Positions 24,015-35,563 of a DNA stretch of 64,000 bases are shown one piece after another. How positions within the stretch are numbered: position 1 is the first letter of the stretch; each line of letters opens with the position of its first letter. The notes beneath the pieces were generated by a model. It did not search any database and had not been told where the DNA came from. It saw only the letters and a program-made list of their open reading frames with translations. The position numbers and the translations under genes are program-made. Where the stretch lies: positions 310,001-374,000 of the forward strand of contig CM066288.1 of the NCBI GenBank assembly GCA_033816765.1. Reading direction: 5' to 3'. This DNA is from Nothopassalora personata (taxonomy: Eukaryota > Ascomycota > Dothideomycetes > Mycosphaerellales > Mycosphaerellaceae).

Positions 24015-24363
24015 TGTTAGGAACCGCTGTACGTTATCACAACTCGGGCTTGGATCTTTGCAGGGATGTCTCAATCAGTTATGAAGGTAGTGGTTCCAAA
24101 CAGTATATGGTGTATACTTAAAATGAGTTGAGCACGAGGCTCCTATCTACTTGCAAAAGAGCGTCGTCTATATAGTGCCATGTCTTGGCGACTGGTTGGT
24201 CGAGCACGACCTGGTCGGTCGACCAGTCGGTCGATCCGGGTGAGTCACTGGTCGACCCGAGTAGCTCGATCACGACTGCTCGACTGCTGCCTATCCGACT
24301 GCCAGGATACGCTATAGTCCGTCCAGTAAGACTCCTCCACGTTGTCTTGTCCGAACCGTAACA
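24015..24363. mobile_element. Solo LTR, 349 bp, not RIP-mutated, TSD CTACT
   Basis: The segment begins TGTTAGGAACC and ends GAACCGTAACA, giving TGTTA...TAACA inverted ends, and is flanked on both sides by the 5-bp direct repeat CTACT (24010-24014 and 24364-24368). Its composition is normal, with many CA and TG dinucleotides, in sharp contrast to its flanks. The interior has repeated GGTCGA/TCGACC palindromes around 24205-24260. The ends resemble those of the chromovirus LTRs here. It most likely arose by LTR-LTR recombination that removed the internal region. Confidence 0.85.
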
Positions 24364-27300
24364 CTACTCTATCCGAGGCGGTAGCTACGAGGGTTAGTAC
24401 GTACTAGGTATCCGGACTAAGCCTTATGCGCTTATGTCTAGAAAGCTATAGTATAAGGGTAGTTTACCTACAGATCTTTTATCGGGAGGTAATTAAGGCT
24501 AGTCTCTACCCTTAAGTTAGCGACGCTAGATAACGAGAAGGCGTGTATCTACTAAGTAGCTACTCTATAGGTTTTGCCGTCTAGCTATACGACGTCTTTA
24601 GAGCTATATATTAACTAGAAGACTAGCTTTATAGTAACCCTATACTATCCTTTAGTTTTTACTAACGGCTCTATCCTACAATTGCACTTAGATATAATAA
24701 AGGCATTACTACTTAGCCTTACGCTACTATTAGGCACTGCCTTAGCCTTCCCGCGTAGTATAGACTTTATAACCGAAGCGTTGTAGGTAAATGCACTTAC
24801 ATAGTTAGAAGAGAGAGACATCGTAGCCCGCTAAGCTGTCCGTAGTACGGAGTAAGGAACTAGGGGTAGCGGCCTAATAGTACCTCTACCTCTAGCTCCC
24901 CTACTATTCGATAGAAACGCTTAGCTTATCTCGACGTCTAGAGCTAATAGTATAAGCACTCCCGAGGGTCCTACGTAGTATACGGTAGTACTAATATAAG
25001 GATAAGTTTATTATACCGGCACTAAACGATGCGCGAGGTCCCTACCTTCCTAGCTATAGTCTATAAGGCACTTTAGAACGACCCTACTATTTAGGTACAA
25101 TTAGCCGAGATTCTCGCTAAACGACAACTCGCTACCGACTCTACTACTACTATCTTCGAGGCGGTTCTAACCTTCGATAAAGAGGGACAATTTATCAATA
25201 TCGGCCTAGGAAGCGGTTATAAGTAGGTAGCGCTAGGACCTAACGATATTAGAGGCCCTTACCGGATAATATAGAAAATACCTAGACTTATTAATTTAAA
25301 GGCTATTTAATGCATAAGAGCAGTTTATAGACGTAAGGTAAGGAAGTAGTTATAAGTTTAGATCTCTAGGCGCTAGTAACATTAGAGGACAATGCCCTAG
25401 ACGTAAGACTACCGTAACCTCTAATCGTACTCTAATATTACTAACGTGTCGGACGCCCACGCCTCTCGCTCGCTTAAAAAGAAATACATCGCCTAAATAT
25501 AATAAATAATTGTCGTCTTAAAAGTAAAAGATTAACCTTAAGGCCTAAAGGAGAGGTTTACCTACTATTTAAGCCTAGCTTAAATGTCCTTAAGAGGCTT
25601 AACGGTCTTAGGAATGCGTATTCCTAAACAGCCGTAGTCGACTATACGTTCTACGCGCTCCTAGTCGAGTTTAGTTAATAGCTATATTAGGAGAGGGCGG
25701 TTATATACCGTACATGTAAGTAATGCATAGTAATTACGGCGGCTCTCCCCTTCTATAGCATCGACGGCATTCTATAAGGCATCGTTAATATAGACTACCT
25801 CGAGCTTAAACGTACTAATGTCCGAGTCTAGATTAAGGGGCGACTTTATCGCTAAAGATCGAGCGGCCTACTAGCGGATAGATAGATAGTTTCTCTATAG
25901 CTAATAGAAGATTATACTAAGACGGACATTAATGTTAAGATAAGATCCTACTTCCGTTAACGCATTAATAGCATCTATCTAGCCGTTCTAATGTCCTTTA
26001 GCATTAAGAAAGTAGCTATGTGCGTCGTTCTTACCTAGGACGTACTCTCTTAGAGCAAACTAGTCCTTATAATAGAACATATATAGTCGTGCATAAATAA
26101 CACTACGTCTTAACGTGTCGTAATATAGCTACGAGGTTAATCGGTTACTAAAGTCGGTAAAGGTCGTAGGGTTATCGAAGGAGAATATAACCTATTTACT
26201 TACTATTATAAAGAACTTTGCAAATTCGGTAAGCCCGTCTTTTCTAGACCCAATAAACTTTACCTCTATAGCGAGACGCGTATATTCTTTACTATCTAGG
26301 ACGTAGAAGAGCTTCGTCTTTTTATCGTTATATAGGTCTTCGGCGATAACGAGCTCCTCGGGCAATTAAGCTAGGCTTAATCGACGTATTCGCTTACCTT
26401 AGAAGAGGGCCGGTTACGGCTTAATCCTAATAAGGACGTTTTAATAGACTTTAACTTAAAGTTCCTCTACCGCGCCTTTAAGCAGTTATTAGATCTACCG
26501 TAAAGCTAAAATCGGGGTTAGTTAGGCCGTCTTCTCCGGTACGCCCCGCTTTATTCTCTAGGACCGGCCGTTACTCTTCTTAACGCCGACCTTACCTCTA
26601 GCGCCCTTATCGTTACTCGACCCCGTCGCTCGCTTACGCCTACTGCCTCGTAACTTATATAGTAACGCTTCCTCGTTAGTATCGTATTCCTTCTTTACGC
26701 TTGCCTTCGACTTTAGCCTACGCTTTTTCTTAGCGGGCGGTTTAGAGGTTATCGCGGTATTACCTTTACTAGAGCCTACCTTTAGGCCTAGCCTATTCGA
26801 CCCTCGCTTGGACTAGACTCGCGTTAGACATTACGTTCGAGTAGTAATAGTAAGGAGAAGGCATACCTTTTTAGAAGAGCCGCCTTCCGCTTTATCTATT
26901 ATAGGATCGTCTTTAGAACTATCTTAGCTAGTAGCCCTTTTACGACTAGCTTTCGGGGTCGGTTTTCGCGCTACGCCTACCTTTAGTTACTTCGGCGGCA
27001 TAGTAGTGTTATATTAATAAAGTAAGAGTAATCGGTGTAAGAGGTAGATATATATTAGAGGGATAAATAGTAATAGATAGTAAGACTGAGGGAGTTTAGT
27101 AGTTTCGATGCCGTATAAATTAAAGTGAGGCTATAGGTAGGTATAGATATTACTATCTTTACTCTTAACTCGCCCTTAACGCTATTAATAGTTACATGCT
27201 ACACCTACCGCTTTCGGGCTAGAGCTACGATACTATACTCGATACTATACTCGTAATATTAATTACGACATTAGTAGTAATACTAAGTAAGTAGACTATT

Positions 27301-27472
27301 CCCTATAAATACTATCTATATTCGCGACCTTATACTACTTATAAGTTAAAGGAAGTATATATAAAGATCCTTTTCTCGCTTTACTTTCCTCTTAGGGCTA
27401 CGCTAAAGCCAATATACTAAATTCTTCGCGACGTATAGTATAACCTACGTTGTTTAACGAGACTAACCTCTA
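24364..27472. other. Left arm of RIP island, unidentified decayed repeats
   Basis: TpA-rich DNA between the first solo LTR and copy A. Apart from the decayed frame at 25600-27001 I cannot assign it to a family. Confidence 0.5.
25600..27001 (-). pseudogene. RIP-decayed ORF of an unidentified element
   Basis: From an ATG at 27001 (MPPK) the minus strand reads as protein-like sequence interrupted mainly by TAA and TAG, the stops that CpA-to-TpA mutation makes from CAA, CAG and TGG. It includes Lys/Arg-rich segments (KPPAKKKRRLKSKASVKK) and then a more globular part (LFYVLDSKEYTRLAIEVKF). Introns may be present. I do not recognise the family; a transposon-encoded protein is the likeliest origin. 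The lower boundary is approximate. Confidence 0.4.
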
Positions 27473-27834
27473 TGTTATTATCTCGTTCCAGGGCTAGTCT
27501 TAAAAGAGAGATAAGTCAAGTCACGTAGCGGTATTCTTTAGAGAGGCTAAAGCAAGCTAAGCGAAGATGAATGATAGGAATAAGAGTTGTATTCCAATTA
27601 GTGAGATAGTAACATAAGTTGAACGCATTAGAACTATAAGGGTTTCTTAGCGTTCCTAAATACAAAGGAGATTCGTAGATCTCGGTAATTAGTCTAATTA
27701 GTCTAAGCATAAGTAGTCTAATTAGTCTAAGTATAAGTAGTCTAATCGCTCTAAGTCTAAGCGCTTAGGTAGAATAAGTCACGTGTTTGTCTTATCGTTA
27801 TAATTCTAGGGTCCCTAGGAATCATTCCGTAACA
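27473..27834 (-). repeat. Copy A, 3' LTR (left), 362 bp
   Basis: Begins TGTTATTATCTCG and ends CATTCCGTAACA. It is a RIP-mutated version of the copy B LTR. It is about 20 bp shorter, mainly because it carries one rather than two copies of the GTCACGTG-containing 19-bp unit in U3. Confidence 0.88.
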
Positions 27835-27907
27835 CTATCCCCTTCTTAGCCTAGCTTCGTCCCGAAGCTTCTTAAGCTGTTATCATTTCTTATAGTAATA
27901 GTTAACT

Positions 27908-28447
27908 ATGTCTTCTTCCTCCTATAAACGCCGTTATCGACTTGCTCTAGATACTGAAATTTCCGGTATCGAAATAGCTCTATACACGAATTATTAGAAG
28001 TCTTGATCCTCGGGCGTAGTAGTAAGATGTATCGTAGGTTCTCGGTCTAGGAAGTGTTCGGCCTACATTCGAAGAGGCTATAAAGATTACGATGTGCGTC
28101 TTTCCCGTCCGGAGTAGGAACGTCTTCGCAATTCGCGCGATAAGCTTAAGCTAGAGCTTAAGAGGATTAAAGAGGAGGAGGTGCGGCTAAAGATACGTAA
28201 GATCCGTCTTCGGAAACAGCTTCGATTAGCTAAGCGTCGTACCAACGATGCCGTCGCTAAGGAGTTAGAGGAGCTCGAGGAGGAAGAGGCGCGCGAGGAG
28301 CTAGCGTCTCTTAAGCGGGCGTCGGGGGTAGAGGTGTCGCCTTCGCTAGTCTCCTTCTCGGATATCCTAGAGATGCCCGTAAATGACTAGACGGCGCTTT
28401 CTAGAGCGGAGCCTTAGGGCGAGTCCCTAGGGGTAGAGACTCATTAG
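27908..28447 (+). pseudogene. Copy A remnant of the antisense accessory ORF
   Basis: Colinear with the 179-codon plus-strand ORF of copy B, from ATG at 27908 to TAG at 28445-28447. RIP has introduced in-frame TAG codons and changed several of the cysteines. The central charged helix is still open from 28181 to 28390. Its presence here shows that the ORF is an old part of the element and not an accident of copy B. The leader just before the ATG differs between the copies. Confidence 0.75.
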
Positions 28448-28486
28448 GGTACTTATTTGTAAGTTGTGTCCCTGTTCTTATTAATC

Positions 28487-28560
28487 GGCTAGGTAGCTTA
28501 GTGGTAGAGCGTAAGCTGTCTATACTCTTAAGGTCGTAGGTTCGATTCCTACTCTAGCTA
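28487..28560 (+). pseudogene. Copy A remnant of the tRNA-like unit
   Basis: Matches the tRNA-like sequence of copy B. The acceptor-stem halves GGCTAGG and TCTAGCT and the B box GGTTCGATTCC are unchanged; the A box has one RIP-type change (CTCAG to CTTAG). The downstream hairpin (about 28565-28600) is broken by mutations but a T6 run remains. Confidence 0.65.
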
Positions 28561-28589
28561 CTCCCGGCCGACTAGTCGTCAATCGGTAA

Positions 28590-31500
28590 CTTAGTAGGCT
28601 AGCCGTTTTTTAGTCTTATAGTATTCCTAGATTTTTTGCTAACAGTTTCGTAGGTTCCTTTCTAGTTCCTAGGTATTTTCTAATTCGTCGTATCCTTTCC
28701 ATTTAATAAGGTATCGCTAACCTTTCTTATCTAGGATTCTTTCGACTTCGAATTCGTTTTCTACTTCCGGCTCGAAATGGAAGCTCTCCTAGTAAGGTGT
28801 TTTAGCGTCTACGGGTTCCAACTTAGAGATATAGAAGACTAGGTGGATTTTTACGTCTAGTGGTAGTCGTAGGCGGTAGTTAACTAGTCCTATAACTTTG
28901 TCGATGAAGAATGGTCCGACCTTAACGTAATCTAGTTTCTTAGTCTATCTTCTTATTCTTAAGTTTTTTATAAGGAGATAGACCTTATCCCCCTCTTTTA
29001 GTAGAGGTGCTATTTTTCTTATGTCCTACCGTTATTAAGACAGTTTTTATTATGTATCTTCAATCGCCTTACGTGTGTCTTTATGCACTTCCTTAAGAGT
29101 ATCCGTCGTCACGATTGCTCTTTCGGCTTATAGGTAGGATCTAGGTGTTCTAAATAGGTTAGGATCTTTACTAAAGTTCGTATAGAATAGTGTCGTTAAA
29201 GTTGTCTCTGATTTGTAGTTGTTTAGTACGATCTATACTATTGGCAGTAGTGAAACCCAGTTGTCTTATACGTAGTTAATGTAGTGTCGTAGGTATTATT
29301 CTAGCGTTTAATTTATCCTTTCGGTTTGTCCGTCTATTTCCGGATAATATGCTATTAATAGCTTATGTTTAATTCCGATCGTTCCTATAAGCGTCTTCTA
29401 GTAGTTTAATGTAAATAGCTTGTCTCTATCCGTTATAAACGCTTAAGGGAATCCGTAGTATCGGATAAGTCTATCTAGTACGAGGTATCCGAGCTGCTCT
29501 ACATTGTACGTTTCCGATATAGGAATGAAGTGTGCGTATTTCGTAAGTCTATCAACCATGACTAGTATCATGTCGTATGGTTGTTTCGTAACTTGATCTC
29601 TTGACGGTGGGAGTTTCGTAATAAAGTCTATTATGACTTCGTCCTATGGTTTTATCGGTAGTGTCCTAAACTGTAGGTGACTATATTTTACATGTCTCGT
29701 AGCCTTGTTTCGTTAGTAGTGTACGCATTGTTTAATGTAGCGTAACACCTTAAGTCTTATTTATAGAAATGAGAAACTGCGTTATATTAGGTCGATTGTT
29801 TTTAAAGTTCTAGGGTGTCTATAAGTTAGTCCGTCGTAATGTTGTCGTATACATTCTTCTTCTCGATCCTTAGGTACTTAGTATTTTCCTTACGATATAG
29901 GAAATTGTTCGTCCCTGTCGCCTAATATCCGTACGATGTTATTAAATTCTCTTATGTTAGTACTAAGACTTCCGTCGAGGTTTGTCTTTAACATTTTATG
30001 TTGCACTGGTTCTTTTCCTTCTATATAGTCGCTTCTTTGGCTTAGCGCGTCGGCGCGGCCGTTCTCTCGTCCTAGAGTATATTTAATTTCGAACTTATAC
30101 TGTCCTAGTAGCTCCGACTAGCGGGCTTACCTTCGGGTAAGTTCTTTCGTCGTCGTGAAGTACGTAAGATTCTTATAGTTAGAAAGAATCGTTAACTTCG
30201 GTAGGCCCTCGACATATACTCTCTAATGTTGTATAGTAGTAATAATAGCTAGAAGCTCTTTATTATAGATGTCGTAGTTCTATTCCGCTATAGTTATTTT
30301 CCGGGAGTAATAGGCTACTAGGTGTCTCTACCTATCGTGTGTCTATGTTAGACACGCGCCTATTGCTATATTAGACGTATCGGTCTCGATGTGGACTTCC
30401 TTACTACTATCAAATAGTCGAAGCGTAGGGGCTAAAGCGCATTGTTCCTTAAGTTTCTTAAACGCTTTAATCTATTCCTTTCCCTATTTCTAGGTGACGT
30501 CTTTTCTCGTAAGCATCGTTATTAGTGCTGCTGTTTTTACGTAGTCCTTAATGAATTTCCGGTTATAGTTCGCTAGTCCGAGGAATAATTGTACGTCCTT
30601 AACTGTTTTTAGTTCTAGCTATTCTCTAATTAACTGTGTCTTCGTAGGGTCGATCGTTATCCCTATAGTACTAATAATGAAGCCTAAGAATTTAACTTCT
30701 TTCTTATAGGATTCGCATTTCTCGGGTGTTGTCTTAAATCCTAATTACGTAAGTCGTTCGAAGACGTCCTAGACTTGTCTTATGTGTTCCTATAGGGATC
30801 CTTTCGTGTAGACTAGTATGTCGTCTATGTAGGCGATAACGTATACGTCGAGTAGGTCTCTAAGTGTTTCGTTAATAAGGTCCTAATAGGATGCGGGTAC
30901 GTTAGTTAATCCTATTAGCATAACTAAGAATTCGTAAAGTCCGTATCTTATTCTAAAAGCGGTTTTCTATTCTTCTCCTTCTACTATCCGTATAGCGTAG
31001 AAGGCATCTCGTAGGTTAATCTTCGTGTACTAGTCTAATCCGGTTAATCTATCTTATACTTCTTCGATATTAGGTAGCGGGTATTAGTTCTTAATTGTAA
31101 TCTCGTTTAACTTCCTATAGTCTTATACGAGTCGTAACTTCCCGTTTGCTTTTGGAACGAACATGCATAGAGTTCTTATACTCGAGGTGGATCTTCTTAT
31201 CTATCCTTTAGCTAGCTTCTCCTTTAGCTATTCTCGTAGGGTCTATAGCTCTTTCTTAGACATTTAATATAGGGGTCCCTATAGAGGCTCTTTCCCTAGC
31301 TAAATGTTAATCTTATAATCCTATAGGCGGTGCTTAGGTAAGGCGGTTTTACCTCTCTCCTCTTTAAAGAGTCGCGACTACTTGCGATACTCCTTAGGAA
31401 TACTTAACTCTAAGATGTTAGTATTCTTCGATGGTGCGTTACTTCTATTACTTCTAGTAACTTCGTAACCCGGCGGCCCTACGCTAGTGTCTATCCCGGT

Positions 31501-34500
31501 CGAAGGTGGTTCTTCTATCCTTCTAGTCGGCGTAAGCTCGAATGCGTTAAGCTATTTCCTTACCTTATCTACTATCGTCCGCTATCGATGCGTAGGCTAA
31601 ATGTCGATAACGTAGTCGCATTCCCTAAATGTAAGTACTCCTCTTCTCTAGTCGATTACTAGATTATACTTTCTTAACTAAGGTATACCTAATACTATGT
31701 TATAACTAGCTATATTAGTAACATCTAAGGTAATATTCTCGTAGTACTGTTAGATAGCTAGTAGCAATAGTATCGTCTCCTATTCTACGCTAGGTAACGA
31801 TAATCCGTTTACCGCGATTAACTCGTAACCCCATTTCTTCTTTAGGGTAGCAAACCCGTTTCTTCTTACGAAAGACTCGGAGATGAAATTCCCCGCTACT
31901 TCTAAGTCGATTATAACACTAGTCTTATGTCCGTTAACGATTGCTTATGTCTAGAAAACTGTGTTTAATGTCGATACGTAAGCCTAAGTATTGCATAACT
32001 CCCTCTAGTTGCTTATTCCTAGGGAGCTAATCCTTTTCCCGAATAGTATATAGTTCGCTATGCTTCGTGCCTAGAGGCTCCGGCTAGAACCTGTAGCCCG
32101 TTACCCTATATCTACACTTGTAGTCTATTGCGTTTCTAGATCTTCTACGATTCTAAGTAGAGAGCCCGTACATGCTGTACTACTGTTCGTAGTTCGTTTA
32201 AGACGAAAGTTCCTACCGGTGTTAGGTATCCGGTATCCGTTATTCGGCTTCTGTCACGGTCTCCCATCAGGAAGGATCCCACCTGGGAGCTGAGAAGCCT
32301 TCCGGGCCAAAAGAGAGTGGGAGTGAATGTTCAGATTTGCATGTGAATGCCAAGCCCGACAACATTCACAGCCTAAACCAGCCCCCACCCATGACACCTC
32401 AGGCACTAATGGACAGCGGCACCTCGGGACGTCACACCGTCACTGCCTGTGACTCGGAGAAGGCCCGCGCACGTGGAGGAAGCCCGTGGATACCCGTAGG
32501 AGGGTTGGAATGTTTGGTGAATGACAAAGTTTGGTGTTTGCCATGTGCAGCAAACACACAAACACGCAAACACGAGGACGCGCAACACGCGGGGGGATTG
32601 TACAAATAGCCGGCTTGCTCCCTAAGCCTCTCTCTTCTCTTCTTCGTCTTTCGTCTTGTGTAGCTAGCCTACCATACCTTCGTACCTGCAGCTGCATTTC
32701 GCACCTGCTTCTTAGTCCAGTTCCCAAGCCAGGCTCTCGCCCTGACAGCTTCCTATAGGTAGTCGTTCGATAACCGCTTTAGCTAAGTTCTTAGTATTGT
32801 TTATAGTTAGGTAGCCCTATACTATGCCCCTTATTATGTCGAGTGTCTTATCGAATTCGTTAGGGTTTAGGTATCGTTTCCCTAAGAACTTTAGTAGGAA
32901 TTCTTCGTGCCTTCGTTAGAGGTAGATAATTAACTTATAGAGTTTCTTTAGCGCATCTACCGTAAATGTGTATATTTCGTTTTCGTCGTCGGTATCGCTC
33001 TCTTCTTCTTCGGATAAGTCCTCGCTTAACTCCTCCGGTACGTAATCTTCTTCGATAGTATCTAGTTTGTTTATTTGTTATTCTAGTACTAGTAACTAGC
33101 GTCCGTTCTATTCTAGATCCTAGTTTTCTTTATTATCGTTATCGAAGTAAGATTCGTCTATGTCCACTTCTTAGAGCTTGTTTTATCCGTACTAAGCTCC
33201 TAGGGTTCCTACTAGTTATCGTAGCTAGTACCCTACGCCTAACTTAGCGTCGTAGTAGGTTTAACACGAGTCCTAGTAACAGAATCGCTAATGAAGGCTT
33301 CCGTAACCGTATCGAGATTCCTTCTTAACTTTATAGTTGACTCCTTATGCTATTATGCTAAATAATCTAATAGTCTTTAATTGTTAGTTATTCGGTAGTA
33401 GTGTATGTTATTAAACATAGTATCCTCCTCGTCCTTATAAGGGGTCTAGGAGAGGTGTCGCAACCCGGTTACTATCCTTCTCCTCTACTTTCTAGGTATA
33501 GTTAAATTGTCGGGGTCTAACACTGCTCCTAGATTTGCCTACCTTTAGTTGCATTATATTGAACTACTCGCGGCGTACTATATTTTTACCGCGGCAATCC
33601 CGCGCTATATAACCTTCCTTACTATAGGCATAGTATATAAGTTTTCCTTTTCCTTTAAAGGGCTTTCCGTAGCCCCTACTCTTGTCGATCCTCCGTCCTC
33701 GTTAGGTAACGTCTAGTTCTATTAGCTATGGTCTATAGTAGGGCTAGCTTTGTCGTAAGGATTCTCCCTTCGTAACGTACCCTCCTAAGGGTCTACGATC
33801 CGGAGCGTATCCTACTATACCTCCTACCTTAGAGTCGTATTTCTTTTCCTAGTATCGTTCCTAGAGCTAGTTATCGATGTTAATCGACGCCTTCATTAGC
33901 TCTTCGAGGTTAGTAATCCGTCCCCCGTGTCTTATTAACTCGTCCTTAACGGAGTCTTTAAGTCTACGTCGGAACATAGTTATTAACGCCGTCTAGTCCT
34001 ATCCGGTAATTTGTCCGTATTCTTCGAATTTGGCTACATACTCTAAAGTAGACGTCTTCTACTTTAGGTGTTGAATAATTCGTATAGCCTATTAGACTTC
34101 GTTCGAGGTTCTAAAGATTGATTTTATCTTTTCTTTAAAAAGGGTATAGCTCCTAAACATTCCGATAGGGTCTAATCGTCCTATACCTTCGAGGTATTCC
34201 TTAAGGTAAGGTTTAATCTAGTTCTACGTACTTCCGCGAAGGTACGTAATAGCGAAGATAGTTCTCTTATTAGCATCGACTAGGTTAAACATAAGGTACA
34301 TATCTATCTAGTTGATCTAGTCGTCGAACTTAGCTCTATCTCTATAGAAGAGGTCTAGCTTAGTAGCCTTAACGTCGTTCTTCCTTAGGGTAGGCTCGTT
34401 ATCGTTATTAGACTTATCGTCCTTCGTAGTAGTCTATTATAGTAGCGCACGGCGGATGCTTCCTACTTCGCTAGGGGCGGGTGTTCCCCTACTAGCTGCT

Positions 34501-34514
34501 TAAGTAGCGCTCAT
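28590..34514 (-). pseudogene. Copy A gag-pol, RIP-inactivated
   Basis: The minus strand aligns throughout with gag and pol of copy B, including the CCHC knuckle, protease, reverse transcriptase, integrase and chromodomain regions, but nearly every Gln and Trp codon has become a stop. The gag ATG (34514-34512) survives. The gag region contains the 496-bp solo LTR at 32252. No protein can be made. The left limit is approximate. Confidence 0.88.
32252..32747. mobile_element. Solo LTR, 496 bp, nested and not RIP-mutated, TSD GCTTC
   Basis: Inserted in the gag remnant of copy A. It starts TGTCACGGTCTCC and ends CGCCCTGACA (TGTCA...TGACA inverted ends), with the direct repeat GCTTC at 32247-32251 and 32748-32752. 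The empty site is visible in copy B, where the same gag sequence is uninterrupted (about 39,970-40,000). Composition is normal and rich in CA repeats, so it escaped RIP. Its ends differ from the other LTRs here, so it stems from a different LTR family. Confidence 0.88.
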
Positions 34515-34531
34515 CCTAAGGGCGTTTAAAG

Positions 34532-34913
34532 TGTTATGTCTCGTTCTAGGGCTAGTCTTAAACGAGAGATAAGTTAAGTCACGTAGCGGTATTCTTTAGA
34601 GAGGCTAAAGTAAGCTAAGCGAAGATAAATGATTAGAATAAGAGTTATATTCCAATTAGTAAGATAGTAACATAAGTTGAACGCATTAGAACCATAAGGG
34701 TTTCTAGCGTTCCTAAATATAAAGGAGACATTGCTAGTCTTAGTCTTAATTACTCAATCGCTAGTAAGCGAGTAATCTCGAATCACTAAGTCGCTAGTAA
34801 GCGAGTGATCTCGAATTACTAAGTCGCTAGTAAGCGAGTAATCTCGTACGGCGCACGTGGTTTCCGTAGCTAATAGTTAGGCGTGCCGTCGTAGCTCAAC
34901 CCGGACCGTAACA
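34532..34913 (-). repeat. Copy A, 5' LTR (right), 382 bp, variant U3
   Basis: From 34532 to about 34731 it matches the other LTRs; beyond that it is unrelated until the shared end CCGTAACA. The exchanged part corresponds to U3 in element orientation and contains a 33-bp tandem repeat. Total length equals the copy B LTR. Confidence 0.8.
34758..34846. repeat. 33-bp tandem repeat, 2.7 units, in variant U3
   Basis: Units start at 34758, 34791 and 34824. Each contains CGCTAGTAAGCG, a 4-bp inverted repeat with a 4-nt loop. Repeats in U3 often carry enhancer elements; that role is inferred here. Confidence 0.75.
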
Positions 34914-35181
34914 CGTAAATCCTACTTATCTTCTACGGTTATCTTCGCGTTTAAACTTATACCCGGTACTAGAAAAGCTAGCTCCTTATAGTAGATAGGC
35001 TATACTACTATAATCTTATTCTATATATATACTATATAACCGCCGACGTAGTTCTTAGTAATTCCCTATATATAGGTAGTATAGGAGTAACTAGCAACCT
35101 AGCGTAGAGAATCGCTAGTAAAGCCTTCCCCCTACCCGCGGGTTAGGAGATACGCTACGTCGCGAAGGTAACCGAGTCTCG
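34914..35181. other. RIP-mutated spacer between copies A and B
   Basis: TpA-rich DNA into which copy B inserted. Its last five bases, TCTCG (35177-35181), are the left target-site duplication of copy B. No feature is recognised. Confidence 0.6.
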
Positions 35182-35563
35182 TGTTATTGTCTCGTTCCAG
35201 GGCTAGTCTCAAAGAGAGATAAGTCAAGTCACGTGGCGGGATTATTCTTTGGAGAGGCTGAAGCAAGCTGAGCGAAGATGAATAATTGGAATAAGAGTTG
35301 TATTCCAATCAGTGAGATAGTAACATGAGTTGAACGCATTAGAACCATAAGGGTTTCTAGCGTTCCTAAATACAAAGGAGATTCGTAGATCTCGGTGATC
35401 AGTCTGATCAGTCTGAGCATGAGCAGTCTGATCAGTCTGAGCATGAGCAGTCTGATCGCTCCAAGTCTGAGCGCTCAGGCAGGATGAGTCACGTGTTCGT
35501 CTTTGAGTCACGTGTTCGTCTTGTCATTATGATTCCAGGGTCCATGGGAATCATTCCGTAACA
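35182..35563 (-). repeat. Copy B, 3' LTR, 382 bp
   Basis: TGTTA...TAACA ends; identical to the LTR at 41785-42166. In element orientation U3 lies at the high-coordinate end and holds repeated CAGACTGATCAG/CTCATGCT-type words and two GTGACTCA/CACGTG units. Confidence 0.95.
35484..35520. promoter_or_regulatory. Duplicated TGAGTCACGTG site in U3
   Basis: A 19-bp unit occurs twice in tandem. Each contains TGAGTCA, the AP-1/Gcn4-type bZIP site, overlapping the palindrome CACGTG (35490-35495 and 35509-35514), an E-box. The same pair occurs in the other LTR at about 42087-42123. Copy A has a single unit. These are plausible upstream activating sites; binding is inferred. Confidence 0.6.

Larger units (their letters stand above)
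27473..34913 (-). mobile_element. Ty3/Gypsy chromovirus copy A, RIP-destroyed
   Basis: This copy has the same layout and orientation as intact copy B: left LTR 27473-27834, antisense accessory ORF remnant, tRNA-like remnant, pol, gag, right LTR 34532-34913. Both gag and pol are full of TAA/TAG stops and lack the ATGA junction (ATG changed to ATA). It is interrupted in gag by a solo LTR at 32252-32747. The two LTRs differ in the U3 part, and the 5-bp flanks (CTCTA left, CGTAA right) do not match, so the copy is probably a recombinant of two insertions. Confidence 0.9.

Noticed and set aside
32337..32727. Short frames on both strands inside the nested insertion
   Set aside because: The segment is a solo LTR with inverted ends and a TSD; the frames are incidental.
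34758..34846. CRISPR-like spaced repeats
   Set aside because: The units are contiguous tandem repeats without unique spacers, in a eukaryotic LTR.
35242..35511. 89-codon and 71-codon frames within the LTRs (also at 41845-42114)
   Set aside because: They fall in U3 repeats and are present only because the LTR is unmutated; no protein similarity.
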